64,000 bases of DNA from Bifidobacterium asteroides (lineage in GTDB: Bacteria > Actinomycetota > Actinomycetes > Actinomycetales > Bifidobacteriaceae): contig NZ_WKKW01000001.1 in assembly GCF_009683175.1 (NCBI RefSeq), positions 310,001-374,000 on the forward strand, written 5' to 3'. The notes under the pieces are model-generated. The model did not search any database. It was not told the DNA's origin and saw only the letters and a list, made by a program, of their open reading frames with translations. Shown piece by piece: positions 26,269 through 35,592 of the stretch (positions are counted from its first letter, which is position 1; every line of letters begins with the position of its first letter). Position numbers and translations under genes: made by a program.

Positions 26269-26727
26269 TCAGTCCAGATTGTCCACGACCACCACTTCGG
26301 TGGGCACATTGCCCGCCGTGGCCTTGGAATAGGGGCAGAGCTCCTGGGTGCGCTCCACCAGACGGGTGGCCAGATCACGATCGACCCCCGGCAGGCAGAC
26401 TTCAATCAGAGCCTTGATACCAAAGGACTCGCCCTGGTCACCAAGGGAGATATGGGTACGCACCCTGCTCTGGGCCAGCTTGGTGGCCGGCACGCGCAAC
26501 TCCTTGCCGGCCAGACCCATGGCTCCCTGGAAGCAGGCACCCCAGCCGATTGCGAAGAGCTGCTCGGGGTTGGTTCCCTGGCCCTTGCCCCCCATGGCCT
26601 TGGGTGTATCCAGGTCCAGGGAGAGATCAGGCTCATGGCTGTCCGCATGGCCTTCGCGGCCTCCAGTGATGTCAGCTACGGCTGTGTATGATATATTGCT
26701 TGGTTCATTTCCTGTATATGTAGTCAT
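26269..26727 (-). CDS. ohr: Organic hydroperoxide resistance protein (Ohr/OsmC)
   Basis: A 152-residue OsmC-fold thiol peroxidase. The two redox cysteines are present: IGWGACFQGAM (peroxidatic) and RTQELCPYSKATAGN (resolving), and the catalytic-site Gln and Glu positions look normal (NPEQLFAIG). Ohr proteins reduce organic hydroperoxides using lipoyl or other dithiols, protecting an organism without a full respiratory defence. No OhrR regulator is adjacent. It lies between alr and dgt on the same strand, 70 bases after alr. Confidence 0.92.
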   Translation of the reverse strand: MTTYTGNEPSNISYTAVADITGGREGHADSHEPDLSLDLDTPKAMGGKGQGTNPEQLFAIGWGACFQGAMGLAGKELRVPATKLAQSRVRTHISLGDQGESFGIKALIEVCLPGVDRDLATRLVERTQELCPYSKATAGNVPTEVVVVDNLD

Positions 26728-26797
26728 AACCTCATCTCACCACTTATGTTGCCCCTTGACAAGGCCCCGAGCCCAGGTTCTACCTGTGATAGTGGTC

Positions 26798-28156
26798 TCA
26801 AAGGATGGATTCAGGGGCGATCAGGTGCAGGTCGGAGGGGTCGACCACCTCATGCACACCCATGTAGAGCCGTGGAATCCTGCTACGCAGGCAAGTGAAG
26901 ATCTCATAGCTGATGGTATCGGCGGCCCGGGCCCAGTCATCGGCGGTTGGCTCAGCCTGATCCTCCCCCTGGCCCGGCCCGAAGAGAACCACGGTATCGC
27001 CCTCGCTCACTCCCAAGTCGGAAGCCATGCCCTCTAGATCCAGTACGCACTGGTCCATGCAGACCCTTCCAGCGACGCGAACCAACTTGGGCCCTTGGCT
27101 AGTCATCAGACGGACGGGACCTCCCAGGTGCTTCCGGCCCATAGCGCCCTCGCGGTCGAAGCCTGAGGCTGACCGATGGATACCATCGGCGTAACCCAGG
27201 GGCATGATGGCCGTGCTTGTCGGTTTCTCCGTCAGATAGGTACGCCCGTAAGAGATGCCATGACCGGCCGGCATATCCTTGACGGTGCCCAACTGGGCCT
27301 GAAGGGTCATTGCCGGATGCAGACCATAATCGGCCGAAACCCCCATGGAGGGATCGGGCTCGTAACCGTACAGGCCGATGCCAGGACGTGTCAGGTCATA
27401 ACGTATCCCAGGACGGGTGAGCGTGGCTGCGGTATTGGCCAGATGCCGGATTTCAGGCTTCATGCCTGAGGCGGTCATCCTATCGGAGAACTCCTCGAAC
27501 AGGGCGATTTGCTCGTCAGTGGACGACACGAACTCGTCAACGCCAGGCATGTCCGCCACTGCCAGGTGGCTGAAGAGCCCCACAGGTTCCAACAGACCCT
27601 GGGCAGCCAGGCGGGAGAGCTCACGCAGGGCATCCTCGAAGGTTTCAGGAGTGAAGCCGTTGCGTCCAAAGCCGGTGTCCACCTTGATATGGACTCGGGC
27701 AGGCCTGCCGACCTGGTCTGCCGCCTGCGCCGCCATGTCCATGGTCTTCAGGGAGCCGATGCCCAAGTCAATGTCAGACTGAATCAGCTGGTCGAAGGGG
27801 GCGCGGTCCCCATTGAACATCCAGGACAGAATCCGGCAACGGTCGGGGCCGATGCCTGCTCGGCGCAGACGAAGGGCCTCTCGGGACTGGGCCGTACCCA
27901 GCCAGGTGGCCCCGCCAGCCAGTGCCGCCAGAGCAGCAGGGATGAGCCCATGGCCGTAAGCATCGGCCTTGACCACACCCATGACTGCAGCACCGGGGTT
28001 CGTGGAATGAACCAGCTTAACCAGGGTGGCCATATTGGCCTTCAAGGTCCGCAAGTCCACGATGATCTGCCCAGGATAGGCCCGAAGCGCTTGCTCGTAA
28101 TGCCGCTGGCCCTCGGGCCCGGAGAACTGCCATGCCGGTGCTGCACTCAATGTCAT
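26798..28156 (-). CDS. alr: Alanine racemase
   Basis: Alr is a PLP enzyme making D-alanine for peptidoglycan. The 452-residue product has the lysine motif VMGVVKADAYGHG that binds PLP, PARVHIKVDTGFGRNGF, and the C-terminal barrel with HGISYGRTYL, IMPLGYADG and RVCMDQCVLDL. These are intact, so it should be active. It is longer than most Alr proteins (about 370 residues) because of an extended N-terminus (about 35 residues) and an insert after the catalytic domain (GEDQAEPTADDWA). Follows the GNAT gene by 42 bases. Confidence 0.95.
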   Translation of the reverse strand: MTLSAAPAWQFSGPEGQRHYEQALRAYPGQIIVDLRTLKANMATLVKLVHSTNPGAAVMGVVKADAYGHGLIPAALAALAGGATWLGTAQSREALRLRRAGIGPDRCRILSWMFNGDRAPFDQLIQSDIDLGIGSLKTMDMAAQAADQVGRPARVHIKVDTGFGRNGFTPETFEDALRELSRLAAQGLLEPVGLFSHLAVADMPGVDEFVSSTDEQIALFEEFSDRMTASGMKPEIRHLANTAATLTRPGIRYDLTRPGIGLYGYEPDPSMGVSADYGLHPAMTLQAQLGTVKDMPAGHGISYGRTYLTEKPTSTAIMPLGYADGIHRSASGFDREGAMGRKHLGGPVRLMTSQGPKLVRVAGRVCMDQCVLDLEGMASDLGVSEGDTVVLFGPGQGEDQAEPTADDWARAADTISYEIFTCLRSRIPRLYMGVHEVVDPSDLHLIAPESIL

Positions 28157-28198
28157 GGCTCCATTGTGCGACGGCGCTGCGACGGTCTGCCCCCGCTC

Positions 28199-28834
28199 TC
28201 AGACTGTGACCAAGCGCCTGGCCTCCCTTTCGCGCTCAGCCAGGTCAAGGGGACGATCGTGCCGCTGGTAGGCCACCCGCACGTTCTCGATCTCCTTGTT
28301 CTCAGGCATGATGATGTTGCCGCAGCGGGTGAAGCCATGAGTCTCCAAGATGTGCTGCATAGCATAGTTCTTTAGTCCCGTATCGGCGCGGATGTTCTCG
28401 TACCGGCGCATGCTCCAGTCAAGCAGGTCCCCGGCCGCGTGACGCCCCAGCCCCGAGGCGGCCACCCGATGGATGGTGGTATAGGGCCGGTCATCCAGCC
28501 AGCTGCCATCGATGACCCGATAATCAGGTTCCGGATCATGGAAGAGGGCGAAGACGCCGATGATGCGCTCGTGACTGCCCTTATGCTCGTCCAACTCGGG
28601 TTCAGGATAGGCGGGATCCTCTGGGATTTGATCCATATCAGCTGCATCGTCAACCAAGAGCATGGTGTGGCCCCCGGCGATGTCCTCGCGGATGCGCTCA
28701 GGCAGGGGATACTTGTCCCCCCACTGATGGGGGTTGCCGGTCTCGGCCATCCGCTTTCTGGCGTAGGCGTAGACAGGCATGATCGCCTCAAAGTCGTCCA
28801 TTGTGGCATGACGGATCCAACGTGCAGTTTCCAT
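28199..28834 (-). CDS. GNAT-family acetyltransferase
   Basis: A 211-residue GNAT-fold protein: WIRHATMDDFEAIMPVYAYARKRM is the usual N-terminal beta-alpha unit, with HTMLLVDDA and IIGVFALFHDPEPDYRVIDG in the strands and IHRVAASGLGRHAAGDLLDW as the acetyl-CoA pyrophosphate-binding loop. LKNYAMQHILETHGFTRCGNI completes the fold. The acceptor substrate is unknown. The start is uncertain: ATG 28834 and GTG 28849 both have plausible ribosome sites. The gene is upstream of alr on the same strand; the 28850-29022 gap after it holds nothing clear. Confidence 0.8.
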   Translation of the reverse strand: METARWIRHATMDDFEAIMPVYAYARKRMAETGNPHQWGDKYPLPERIREDIAGGHTMLLVDDAADMDQIPEDPAYPEPELDEHKGSHERIIGVFALFHDPEPDYRVIDGSWLDDRPYTTIHRVAASGLGRHAAGDLLDWSMRRYENIRADTGLKNYAMQHILETHGFTRCGNIIMPENKEIENVRVAYQRHDRPLDLAEREREARRLVTV

Positions 28835-29022
28835 CGCGTACCTGCTCACTGTGGCTACCTCTTTCTCGACCGGTGCGGCAGGGGCGAGACCCGCCCCCGC
28901 GATTGCCGAAGTACGAGTGTATCCATCAGCAGGTAGTCACGAAGTGAGTACGCATTGAGCGAATCAGGGAATAGTTTGGGCTATCGTGTGCCCCACATCA
29001 AAAGTCAGAACCTTTTTCTTTA

Positions 29023-31026
29023 TCAGCTTCGCAGCCAGACTTTCATGCTTCCCGTCTCTCGATTGGCCCAAGCATAGTAAGGAACCAACTTCATGTTTAC
29101 AGACCGCTCGTGCTTATTCGAAAGGGGCATGTAGAGAGGATCATCAGGGCCATCCTCGGAATCAAGCTTGGCTGGTACGGTCAGCACATCAACGCCGCCA
29201 AGCAGATCCTGGTGGAATTCAGATGTCACTTTCTGAGGATTGACAAGGACCCGGTACTGCCAAAGCTCCCCCGGGTTATCAGTCGACTCGGCACAATAGA
29301 CCAGGGGGCCTCGCATAAGCGCAACAGATCCGGCATCCGACGAAACTCGCGAGTTGGCTCTCATGAGCCTAACGGCCATATCCATTTCCAGATGAACATG
29401 GCTCTTTTGGCCGGGAGCCAGATCCACATAAAGGAATCCGCGGTCAAGCTTCGTCGATTCTTCGAATCCGTCAAGGGTCAACTTGTACGAATCCGCCGTC
29501 CAACTGGGCACTCTGATGCCGAAACGAACTGGTCCGGAAGCATCCGTGGACATCTCCAAGTCGTAGTCAACAAGACCACTCCATGGGAAATTCGTGGACT
29601 CCACAACTTCAAGGCCATTGTCAAAGCTGGCCTGATTGGCGATGAACTGATGGCTGAGCACCGTGGAGTCATCGGGCCTTGCATAAATATATCTATCCAC
29701 AGAGGCAATCAGTCTGGCGATGTTGGCGGGACAGCAGGCGCAGCCAAACCAGTCCACTCTATGTGCCAGAACGTGATGACGATCCGGATTGTCCACCCCC
29801 TCGGGATCAACCTGGAGAGGATTGACATAGAAGTACTGACGTCCATCCAGACTGATGCCTGCCAAGGCACCGTTGAAAAGCTCGCGCTCCAGTATGTCGC
29901 CATATTCACCATCTGCATCCAGCGCAAGCATTCTCTCGGCCAGCATGGTAGCTCCGACCGACGCACAGGTTTCACCGTACATAGTGTCATTAGGCAGGTC
30001 GTAATCGTAGGTAAGGGACTCCCCGACATGGGTGGACCCGATATTCCCGGTGATGTACATACGCTTGTCGACCAAGTTGCGCCATAGTCTGCGTACTGTG
30101 CGTTCCAAGTCTGCATCTTGGGTAATGGCAGCCAAATGAGCCATACCCGTGCATAAATACATCAACCTCACTGCATGGCCATGGGCTGTTTGTTGCTGGC
30201 GAACCGGGCGGTCAGCCTGAAAGTACTCCAGAGGATAATCGGCCATATCAGGGGCGATTTGTTTACCCGGCGCGCTCTCTTGTTGCTTTGCGTAGAAACA
30301 TGGATCCTGCCCACGTACATCGATGAGATAGGCAGCCAATTGCTTATACCGCTCTTCACCAGTGGCTTCAAAGAGCTTGCAGAGGGCAAGCTCAATTTCA
30401 GGATGACCATCGGCACCGTGGATTTTCCCCTCTTCAGGTCCTATATGCGCATCAATGCAATCAGCCATCCGACAAGCTATATCCAGTGCCTGCCTGTTGC
30501 CGGTGACCTGATAATAAGCGAGTCCCGCTTCTATGTAGTGACCCATACTGTAGGTTTCATGGGATCGCTGTAGCTGCGTAAAAGGCCTGCGATCTGCCCA
30601 AGGACCCGTCCCAATCTGAAAAGCAGTGACCAGGTAACCATCTGGAGCCTGAGCCCGAGAAATAATGTCCACAGTGCTGTCGCAGACCTCTTGCAGGTGG
30701 GGATCCGGATGATACTTCAGCACATAGGCGGCTTCTTCCAGCCACTTATAGACATCGGAATCCTGAAAGACCATGCCCTTGAATTCTCCATCCTGTTCAC
30801 CAGCGGCAATGCGCAGATTGCTGACGGCATGACTGAGTGGGTCGGAACCCTGATTGCCGGCTGGGTCATCAGGCACATTTACATCGACTTGATCATTGAG
30901 AACCTGCCACTGATAGGGCAAAACCACTCGTGCGATCTGCTCCCGCCGTTGTTTCCAAAAAGTTGATGTAATCCTGACTCGGGGTTCACTAGGCAGTGGC
31001 TTCCCCCGCAACTGTGATTTTCTCAT
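29023..31026 (-). CDS. Beta-L-arabinofuranosidase (glycoside hydrolase family 127)
   Basis: A 667-residue cytoplasmic GH127 enzyme like HypBA1 of B. longum, which splits beta-1,2-linked L-arabinofuranosyl units from plant hydroxyproline-rich glycoproteins. The zinc/nucleophile site is visible: MYGETCASVGATML supplies Glu and Cys, and WFGCACCPANIARLIAS the cysteine cluster. The N-terminal helical barrel contains SHETYSMGHYIEAGLAY and a glycine-rich YITGNIGSTHVGESL. A beta-sandwich follows. There is no signal peptide, so the sugar must be imported. It is the last gene of an operon with two permeases and a lipoprotein. The region's codon use is visibly lower in GC than the flanks. Confidence 0.92.
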   Translation of the reverse strand: MRKSQLRGKPLPSEPRVRITSTFWKQRREQIARVVLPYQWQVLNDQVDVNVPDDPAGNQGSDPLSHAVSNLRIAAGEQDGEFKGMVFQDSDVYKWLEEAAYVLKYHPDPHLQEVCDSTVDIISRAQAPDGYLVTAFQIGTGPWADRRPFTQLQRSHETYSMGHYIEAGLAYYQVTGNRQALDIACRMADCIDAHIGPEEGKIHGADGHPEIELALCKLFEATGEERYKQLAAYLIDVRGQDPCFYAKQQESAPGKQIAPDMADYPLEYFQADRPVRQQQTAHGHAVRLMYLCTGMAHLAAITQDADLERTVRRLWRNLVDKRMYITGNIGSTHVGESLTYDYDLPNDTMYGETCASVGATMLAERMLALDADGEYGDILERELFNGALAGISLDGRQYFYVNPLQVDPEGVDNPDRHHVLAHRVDWFGCACCPANIARLIASVDRYIYARPDDSTVLSHQFIANQASFDNGLEVVESTNFPWSGLVDYDLEMSTDASGPVRFGIRVPSWTADSYKLTLDGFEESTKLDRGFLYVDLAPGQKSHVHLEMDMAVRLMRANSRVSSDAGSVALMRGPLVYCAESTDNPGELWQYRVLVNPQKVTSEFHQDLLGGVDVLTVPAKLDSEDGPDDPLYMPLSNKHERSVNMKLVPYYAWANRETGSMKVWLRS

Positions 31027-31063
31027 TCGTTCTCCTTCTGCCGACGATCGTCAACGCGGACCG

Positions 31064-31882
31064 TCAGCCCTTGACTGCGCCTGCCATGAATCCCTTGACG
31101 TAATACTTCTGAAGCGCCAGGAAGAGGATTGCTGCAGGCAAGAGCAACACAACCACACCAGCCTCTGTAGCCCCATAGTCAATGACGCCCATGGTCTGCT
31201 GACGCATGTTGACCAAGGCCAATGGCAGGGGGGCGTGCGAGGACCCGACAAGGTAGAGGGGAATCATGAAATTATTCCATGCTTCAAGGAAGGCCAACAG
31301 TCCCACGGTCACCATGGAAGGTTTGACCACAGGCATCAGGATCTTGACCAGGGCCTGCATGCTGTTGCATCCGTCCACCATGGCGGCCTCCTCCATATCC
31401 TTGGGAATGGCATCAAAAGCTATCCGCATAATGAAGGTGCTCATGGGCAACTGGAAAAGAGTCAGGACAAGACCGACGCCAACCAGGGAATCGTTCAGAC
31501 CGATGTCCTTGTACCAAACCATGAGCGGTATCAGTAGGGATGCATACGGCACCATGAGAATGGACAGCGTTACCATGAATCCCAGATCATGACCTGGATA
31601 CTCGAATCTGGAGAAGGAGTACCCAGCCATAGTGCAGACGATTACGGAAAGAACCACCGTAACCAGGGTGATTACCACCGAATTGGCTAAGTAGGTAGGC
31701 AACCCGTCCTGGTAATGCAACAAGGTCAGATAATTGCCCGGCCCCCAGCCGTCCGTCTGGGCAGATCCTGTCTGCGGACTGAAGGAGCAGATGACCACCC
31801 ATATCAGGGGAGCAATGAAGACCAGAGCCAGCAGGGCCTGAAGAATCCTGCTTATACAGCGTTTCCACAAGGGCGTAGTCAT
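31064..31882 (-). CDS. Sugar ABC transporter permease (MalG type)
   Basis: A 272-residue membrane permease with six helices, from ISRILQALLALVFIAPLIWV to GVVVLLLPAAILFLAL, and the EAA loop (PKDMEEAAMVDGCNSMQALVKI) that docks the ATPase. No ATPase gene is in the operon, so a shared MsmK-type ATPase encoded elsewhere is likely, as is common in this genus. ATG 31882 is chosen: AAGGGG precedes it at 4 bases, and it lies 8 bases after the upstream permease's stop codon. Confidence 0.93.
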   Translation of the reverse strand: MTTPLWKRCISRILQALLALVFIAPLIWVVICSFSPQTGSAQTDGWGPGNYLTLLHYQDGLPTYLANSVVITLVTVVLSVIVCTMAGYSFSRFEYPGHDLGFMVTLSILMVPYASLLIPLMVWYKDIGLNDSLVGVGLVLTLFQLPMSTFIMRIAFDAIPKDMEEAAMVDGCNSMQALVKILMPVVKPSMVTVGLLAFLEAWNNFMIPLYLVGSSHAPLPLALVNMRQQTMGVIDYGATEAGVVVLLLPAAILFLALQKYYVKGFMAGAVKG

Positions 31883-31890
31883 GATTCCCC

Positions 31891-32811
31891 TTACTTGGTA
31901 TTGTCGCGCAGACCGCGCATTTGAATGGAATTGATGACGACCAGGGCCAACAGCACAATCAAAGAGAGCGCTGCAGCCATGCCCAGGTCTTTCTTGGAGT
32001 CGAAGGCAAAGTTGTAAATGAGCTCGACCACGGTCATGGTCGCGTTGTTGGGTCCACCCTTGGTCAGGATGAAGAACTGATCGAAAGCGAGAATGGACCC
32101 GGTAACGCAGTAAACCAAGCACATGATGATGGTCGGCCGCATCAAAGGCAGGGTGATTGATCTGAAAATCCGCCAAGTACCCGCCCCATCCATGCGTGCG
32201 GCTTCGTAAAGATCACCCGGAATGGATTGCAGACCAATCATCATGAGCAGCATGTAGTAACCCGAGAACCGCCAAACAATGACAATAATGGTGGCCCAAA
32301 GTGCACTCTGTCCGGTGGCCAGCACAGAACCATTGGCATCCATGAGACCCAGATGAGCCAGGATTTTTGTGACCGGTCCCACCTGAGGAGAATATAGAGC
32401 ATAGAAGAGCAAGGAAGCTGAAGCCAATCCGGTGGCGCTAGGCAGCAGGAAGCAGGTCCTAAGTACGTTGTTCCACGCACTGGACTCCTGCACGAGCAAG
32501 GCCAATCCCAGCCCGAGTACCAGGAGAATAACGGTTACTATGACCGTGTACTCCAATGTGAACCCGATGGCATGGCCAAGCAGTTCATTGTGCAGAACCT
32601 TGGTGAAATTCGTCGGGAAATTCCAACCCCGATTACCACCCATCAAAGTCCAGCGAGAACCCGCCATGACGATCAGCAGGACGATTGGAACGACGAAGAG
32701 AACGATAATGAACAGCCAATCCGGGAGGGCATAAATCATCCCTCGGCGCATTCTTCTTCCGCGTACCCTGCTTCGTCTTCGTGTTACTGCTTGCTCACTG
32801 CTGCCTGACAT
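31891..32811 (-). CDS. Sugar ABC transporter permease (MalF type)
   Basis: A 306-residue permease with six helices, the first at about 28-50 (YALPDWLFIIVLFVVPIVLLIV). An Arg-rich N-terminal tail (TRRRSRVRGRRMRRG) keeps the N-terminus inside. The EAA loop reads PGDLYEAARMDGAGTWRIFRSITLPLM. It pairs with the downstream MalG-type permease to form the channel for the imported arabino-oligosaccharide. It is 99 bases after the lipoprotein gene, a gap containing a hairpin at 32849-32883. Confidence 0.93.
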   Translation of the reverse strand: MSGSSEQAVTRRRSRVRGRRMRRGMIYALPDWLFIIVLFVVPIVLLIVMAGSRWTLMGGNRGWNFPTNFTKVLHNELLGHAIGFTLEYTVIVTVILLVLGLGLALLVQESSAWNNVLRTCFLLPSATGLASASLLFYALYSPQVGPVTKILAHLGLMDANGSVLATGQSALWATIIVIVWRFSGYYMLLMMIGLQSIPGDLYEAARMDGAGTWRIFRSITLPLMRPTIIMCLVYCVTGSILAFDQFFILTKGGPNNATMTVVELIYNFAFDSKKDLGMAAALSLIVLLALVVINSIQMRGLRDNTK

Positions 32812-32848
32812 ATTGCACCCCTTCGTTGGTCATACCAATCCTCGGCTA

Positions 32849-32883
32849 TCGTCAGAAAGGTTCCTCCGCAACCCTTCTGGCGA
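32849..32883 (-). terminator. Hairpin between lipoprotein and permease genes
   Basis: TCGTCAGAAAGG (32849-32860) can pair with CCCTTCTGGCGA (32872-32883), with one G-U and one mismatch and an 11-base loop. It lies 27 bases after the lipoprotein stop and has no T tract, so it more probably protects or attenuates the message than ends it. Confidence 0.4.
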
Positions 32884-32910
32884 AACCGATGGATCCGTAT
32901 TTACGGCCAT

Positions 32911-34233
32911 TCACTCCTTGGACAGCACCTTGCTGACCGCCTGATTGTCGGCTTGCAAATTACCCTTGCCCCAGACGGCATTTTGAATCAGCAGCTGCCA
33001 GGGTGACCCGGCGGCATTGAATGCCTCGTTGAAGGCCGGAGACTTGGGAGTCTGACCATGACCATCGATAATGACGGAATTGATGGTCTGCACCCGCGGA
33101 TCAGCATCGGTATAAGCGGTCTTCAGAGTACGGATGTTCGAAGCGGTATCACCCTTGTCGGCGAACACCTGCTTCTGGCTGTCTGCTTGCATCAGCCAGG
33201 AAAGGAAGTTCCAAGCCTGAGCGACATGCTTGCTGTCCTTGGAAATTCCCATGGCATCCCCACCGAGGAAAGTTGCGGTCTTGCCCTCCTCAGTGCCGGG
33301 TATAGGAGCCACACCAACCTTGAAACCGCCCTTCTTCTCTGCCTCAATGACTGCGGTCACCGAGGTGTTGGGATAGGGCATCACACCGACCTTTCCGTTG
33401 GCGAATGGGGCTGTCCAAGTAGCGCCCGTCTCCTCCTTGGAGCCTGCTCCCAGGCCATTGGTGGTCTCAGCAAGCTGATGGTAGGCGTCCAGGGTGGCCT
33501 TCATAGAGGGGTTGTCCAAAGAGGCCTTGCTGCCGTCATCGTTCATCACTTCATGACCATCAGCCCATGAGGACGGGAAAAGATCGAACGCCAGCGCCCC
33601 GCCTGATTGGCCAGCCAGATATGATCCTGAGACCCCGTCCTTGTTCAAACCGGCGATCTTCTTGGCCTGACTTGTGAATTCCTCTATGCTGGCCGGACCT
33701 TTCTCCGGGTCCAGACCGGCTTGCTGGTATAGGTCCTTGTTCCAGACCATGATCGATACATCGGTGATGAATGGCAGTGTGTATTTCTTGCCATCCACGG
33801 TTCCAGCCTTGATGTGTCCCTGTTGAAGATCGGCTTTATTCGACAGGGCATCGATCTGTTTGGTGATGTCCTTGAAGATGCCCTCAGAAGCCCAATAGGG
33901 AATACGGACCACATCACCCGCTAGAATATCGGGCAGCGAACCAGTCTGGGATGCTCCGCCAACCTTGCCTTCCATATCGTCGTTGGGGATGATTTCCAAC
34001 TTGACCTTATTCTTATGGGACTTGTTGTACACCCCAACCACATTTTTTGCCTGCCGCTCCAGTGGTGATCTGGTCCACAGGGTGATTTGCGCCCCGTCGT
34101 CCGTCCCCTTGGCCGGTATCTTGTCGGAAACCGCGCCGGACTGCGATCCTCCTCCACATGCGGCCAATGGCAGGAGCATGGCGGCAGCGGCTATGGCCGT
34201 CGTCGTACGTACGATGCTCTTCATCGAGATCAT
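32911..34233 (-). CDS. Sugar-binding lipoprotein of the ABC transporter
   Basis: A 440-residue family 1 solute-binding lipoprotein. The signal sequence (KSIVRTTTAIAAAAMLLP) ends in the lipobox LAAC at about residues 25-28, so the mature protein is lipid-anchored outside the membrane. Downstream segments ITLWTRSPLERQ and LPDILAGDVVRIPYWAS are typical of sugar-binding proteins. The ligand is probably an arabinofuranoside disaccharide or oligosaccharide, inferred from the linked GH127 enzyme. ATG 34233 is used because AGAAAGAAG precedes it by 5 bases. It is the first gene of the operon. Confidence 0.92.
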   Translation of the reverse strand: MISMKSIVRTTTAIAAAAMLLPLAACGGGSQSGAVSDKIPAKGTDDGAQITLWTRSPLERQAKNVVGVYNKSHKNKVKLEIIPNDDMEGKVGGASQTGSLPDILAGDVVRIPYWASEGIFKDITKQIDALSNKADLQQGHIKAGTVDGKKYTLPFITDVSIMVWNKDLYQQAGLDPEKGPASIEEFTSQAKKIAGLNKDGVSGSYLAGQSGGALAFDLFPSSWADGHEVMNDDGSKASLDNPSMKATLDAYHQLAETTNGLGAGSKEETGATWTAPFANGKVGVMPYPNTSVTAVIEAEKKGGFKVGVAPIPGTEEGKTATFLGGDAMGISKDSKHVAQAWNFLSWLMQADSQKQVFADKGDTASNIRTLKTAYTDADPRVQTINSVIIDGHGQTPKSPAFNEAFNAAGSPWQLLIQNAVWGKGNLQADNQAVSKVLSKE

Positions 34234-34350
34234 ATCTGCTTCTTTCTCTACGTTCCCGCTCATCGTTGAGAGCTGGCAGCGGAAACTCCGCTTAGCATTC
34301 GACGAGCGTCATTTAAGTCCAACCGAATGATCCACGCCGAAAGCCCTTTC

Positions 34351-34386
34351 ATCATATGCGATATAAGCGAAAATGCAAAATCGCTT
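34351..34386 (-). promoter_or_regulatory. Promoter and overlapping LacI-type operator for the arabinofuranoside operon
   Basis: On the minus strand TTGCAT (34373-34378) and TATGAT (34351-34356) are separated by 16 bases, giving a good promoter with a leader of about 110 bases before the lipoprotein gene. The perfect inverted repeat AAGCGA-N10-TCGCTT (34365-34386) covers the -35 box, which is where a repressor would block polymerase. The LacI-family gene is divergent and lies 188 bases away. Confidence 0.6.
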
Positions 34387-34573
34387 TCTCATAATGTTAC
34401 AAAGCTGTTGAATATTGTTAATTGGTTTATTTTCTTCTACTTTCAATACAGTAATGCGAAAATATCCGTTCTGAGTTTTCGCGACTACCGAAATCCTCGG
34501 AAGGCCGCACTAGCATAAGGATTAATACACGATACAATCAACTGCTCGGAAAATTCGCGAACTGGAGTCGGAC
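34387..34573 (+). promoter_or_regulatory. Control region of the LacI-family gene
   Basis: This AT-rich half of the divergent 340-base gap holds a -10 candidate TACAAT (34533-34538) with no strong -35, and a palindrome TTCGCGAA (34554-34561) between the likely transcript start and the ribosome site. A related TTTTCGCGAC stands near 34475. Such CG-centred palindromes suit LacI-family operators, so autoregulation is plausible. No gene is seen in the gap. Confidence 0.4.
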
Positions 34574-35584
34574 ATGGAGAAGACAACACGGACTGTCAGG
34601 CTGTCGGACGTGGCACAAATGGCTCAGGTGTCACTGTCGACGGCTTCTAAAGCTCTTCATGACCAGCCCAGGGTAAGTCCCGCGACCAGAAAAAAGGTTC
34701 GGGCAGCGGCAGAACGTCTGCACTACAGCCCAAACAAGATGGCTCAGTCCTTGGCCAGCGGCAAGAGCGGCATCATCGGCCTAGTCACCTCCGACCTGAC
34801 CGGCCGTTTTTCAACCCCTATCCTGATTGGGGCCGAAAACGAGCTGCGCGCTGGCTCCGTATCTGTTTTGCTGGCGAACGCACGAGGTGACGAAGCACTG
34901 GAGCGTAGCCATGTTGAAAAACTGCTCTCGTTGAATGTAGACGGCCTGCTCATCGTGCAAAGGGAAACCAATCCCCGTTCCAGTCTGGGAAACGTAGGTG
35001 TTCCTTTGGTCTATGCATATGGACCGTCGACCAATCCCAATGATGCTTCTGTCACCTGCGACAATGTCGATGCCGGACGAATCGCAGTCAATTCGCTCAT
35101 CTCCTGCGGACGCAACAAAATAGCCATCATTGGAGGCGATGAAACTTTTACAGCAGCCACAGACCGGACCAAGGGATCACTAGAGGCACTGGCAGAATTC
35201 GGTCTTGAACCTGCTGGGCCAATCCGATACGGTCGCTGGAATGAAAATTGGGGACGCGCTGCTACCAGGCTATTGCTTGACCAAGGTGTCGATTTTGATG
35301 CAGTCGTCTGCCAAAGCGACCAACTGGCAAGGGGCTGCATCGATGCACTGAAGCAACAGGGACTGTCGATTCCCGATGATGTGGCGGTAGTAGGCCATGA
35401 CAACTGGGACGTGCTGGTCAACGCCTCCAGACCTTCATTGACCAGCATAGACAACAACACCGAGCTGATTGGCCGCATTGCCGCTCGGCAGCTCATGGAT
35501 GCCATCAAAGGACAGCCGCACCATGGGATTGAATACGTACCCTGCCGTCTGATTCAACGGGAGTCAACGGTACCCATGGATTAA
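34574..35584 (+). CDS. LacI-family transcriptional regulator
   Basis: A 336-residue repressor. The N-terminal HTH and hinge are textbook: VRLSDVAQMAQVSLSTASKALHD, VSPATRKKVRAAAERLHYSPN and MAQSLASGKSGIIGLV. The remaining 275 residues form the periplasmic-binding-like effector domain, with DGLLIVQRE, CDNVDAGRIAVNSLI and VAVVGHDNWD. The effector is probably arabinose or an arabino-oligosaccharide, inferred from the divergent operon. GGAG lies 8 bases ahead of ATG. It converges on luxS, with a hairpin between. Confidence 0.93.
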   Translation: MEKTTRTVRLSDVAQMAQVSLSTASKALHDQPRVSPATRKKVRAAAERLHYSPNKMAQSLASGKSGIIGLVTSDLTGRFSTPILIGAENELRAGSVSVLLANARGDEALERSHVEKLLSLNVDGLLIVQRETNPRSSLGNVGVPLVYAYGPSTNPNDASVTCDNVDAGRIAVNSLISCGRNKIAIIGGDETFTAATDRTKGSLEALAEFGLEPAGPIRYGRWNENWGRAATRLLLDQGVDFDAVVCQSDQLARGCIDALKQQGLSIPDDVAVVGHDNWDVLVNASRPSLTSIDNNTELIGRIAARQLMDAIKGQPHHGIEYVPCRLIQRESTVPMD

Positions 35585-35592
35585 AGCAGGAT

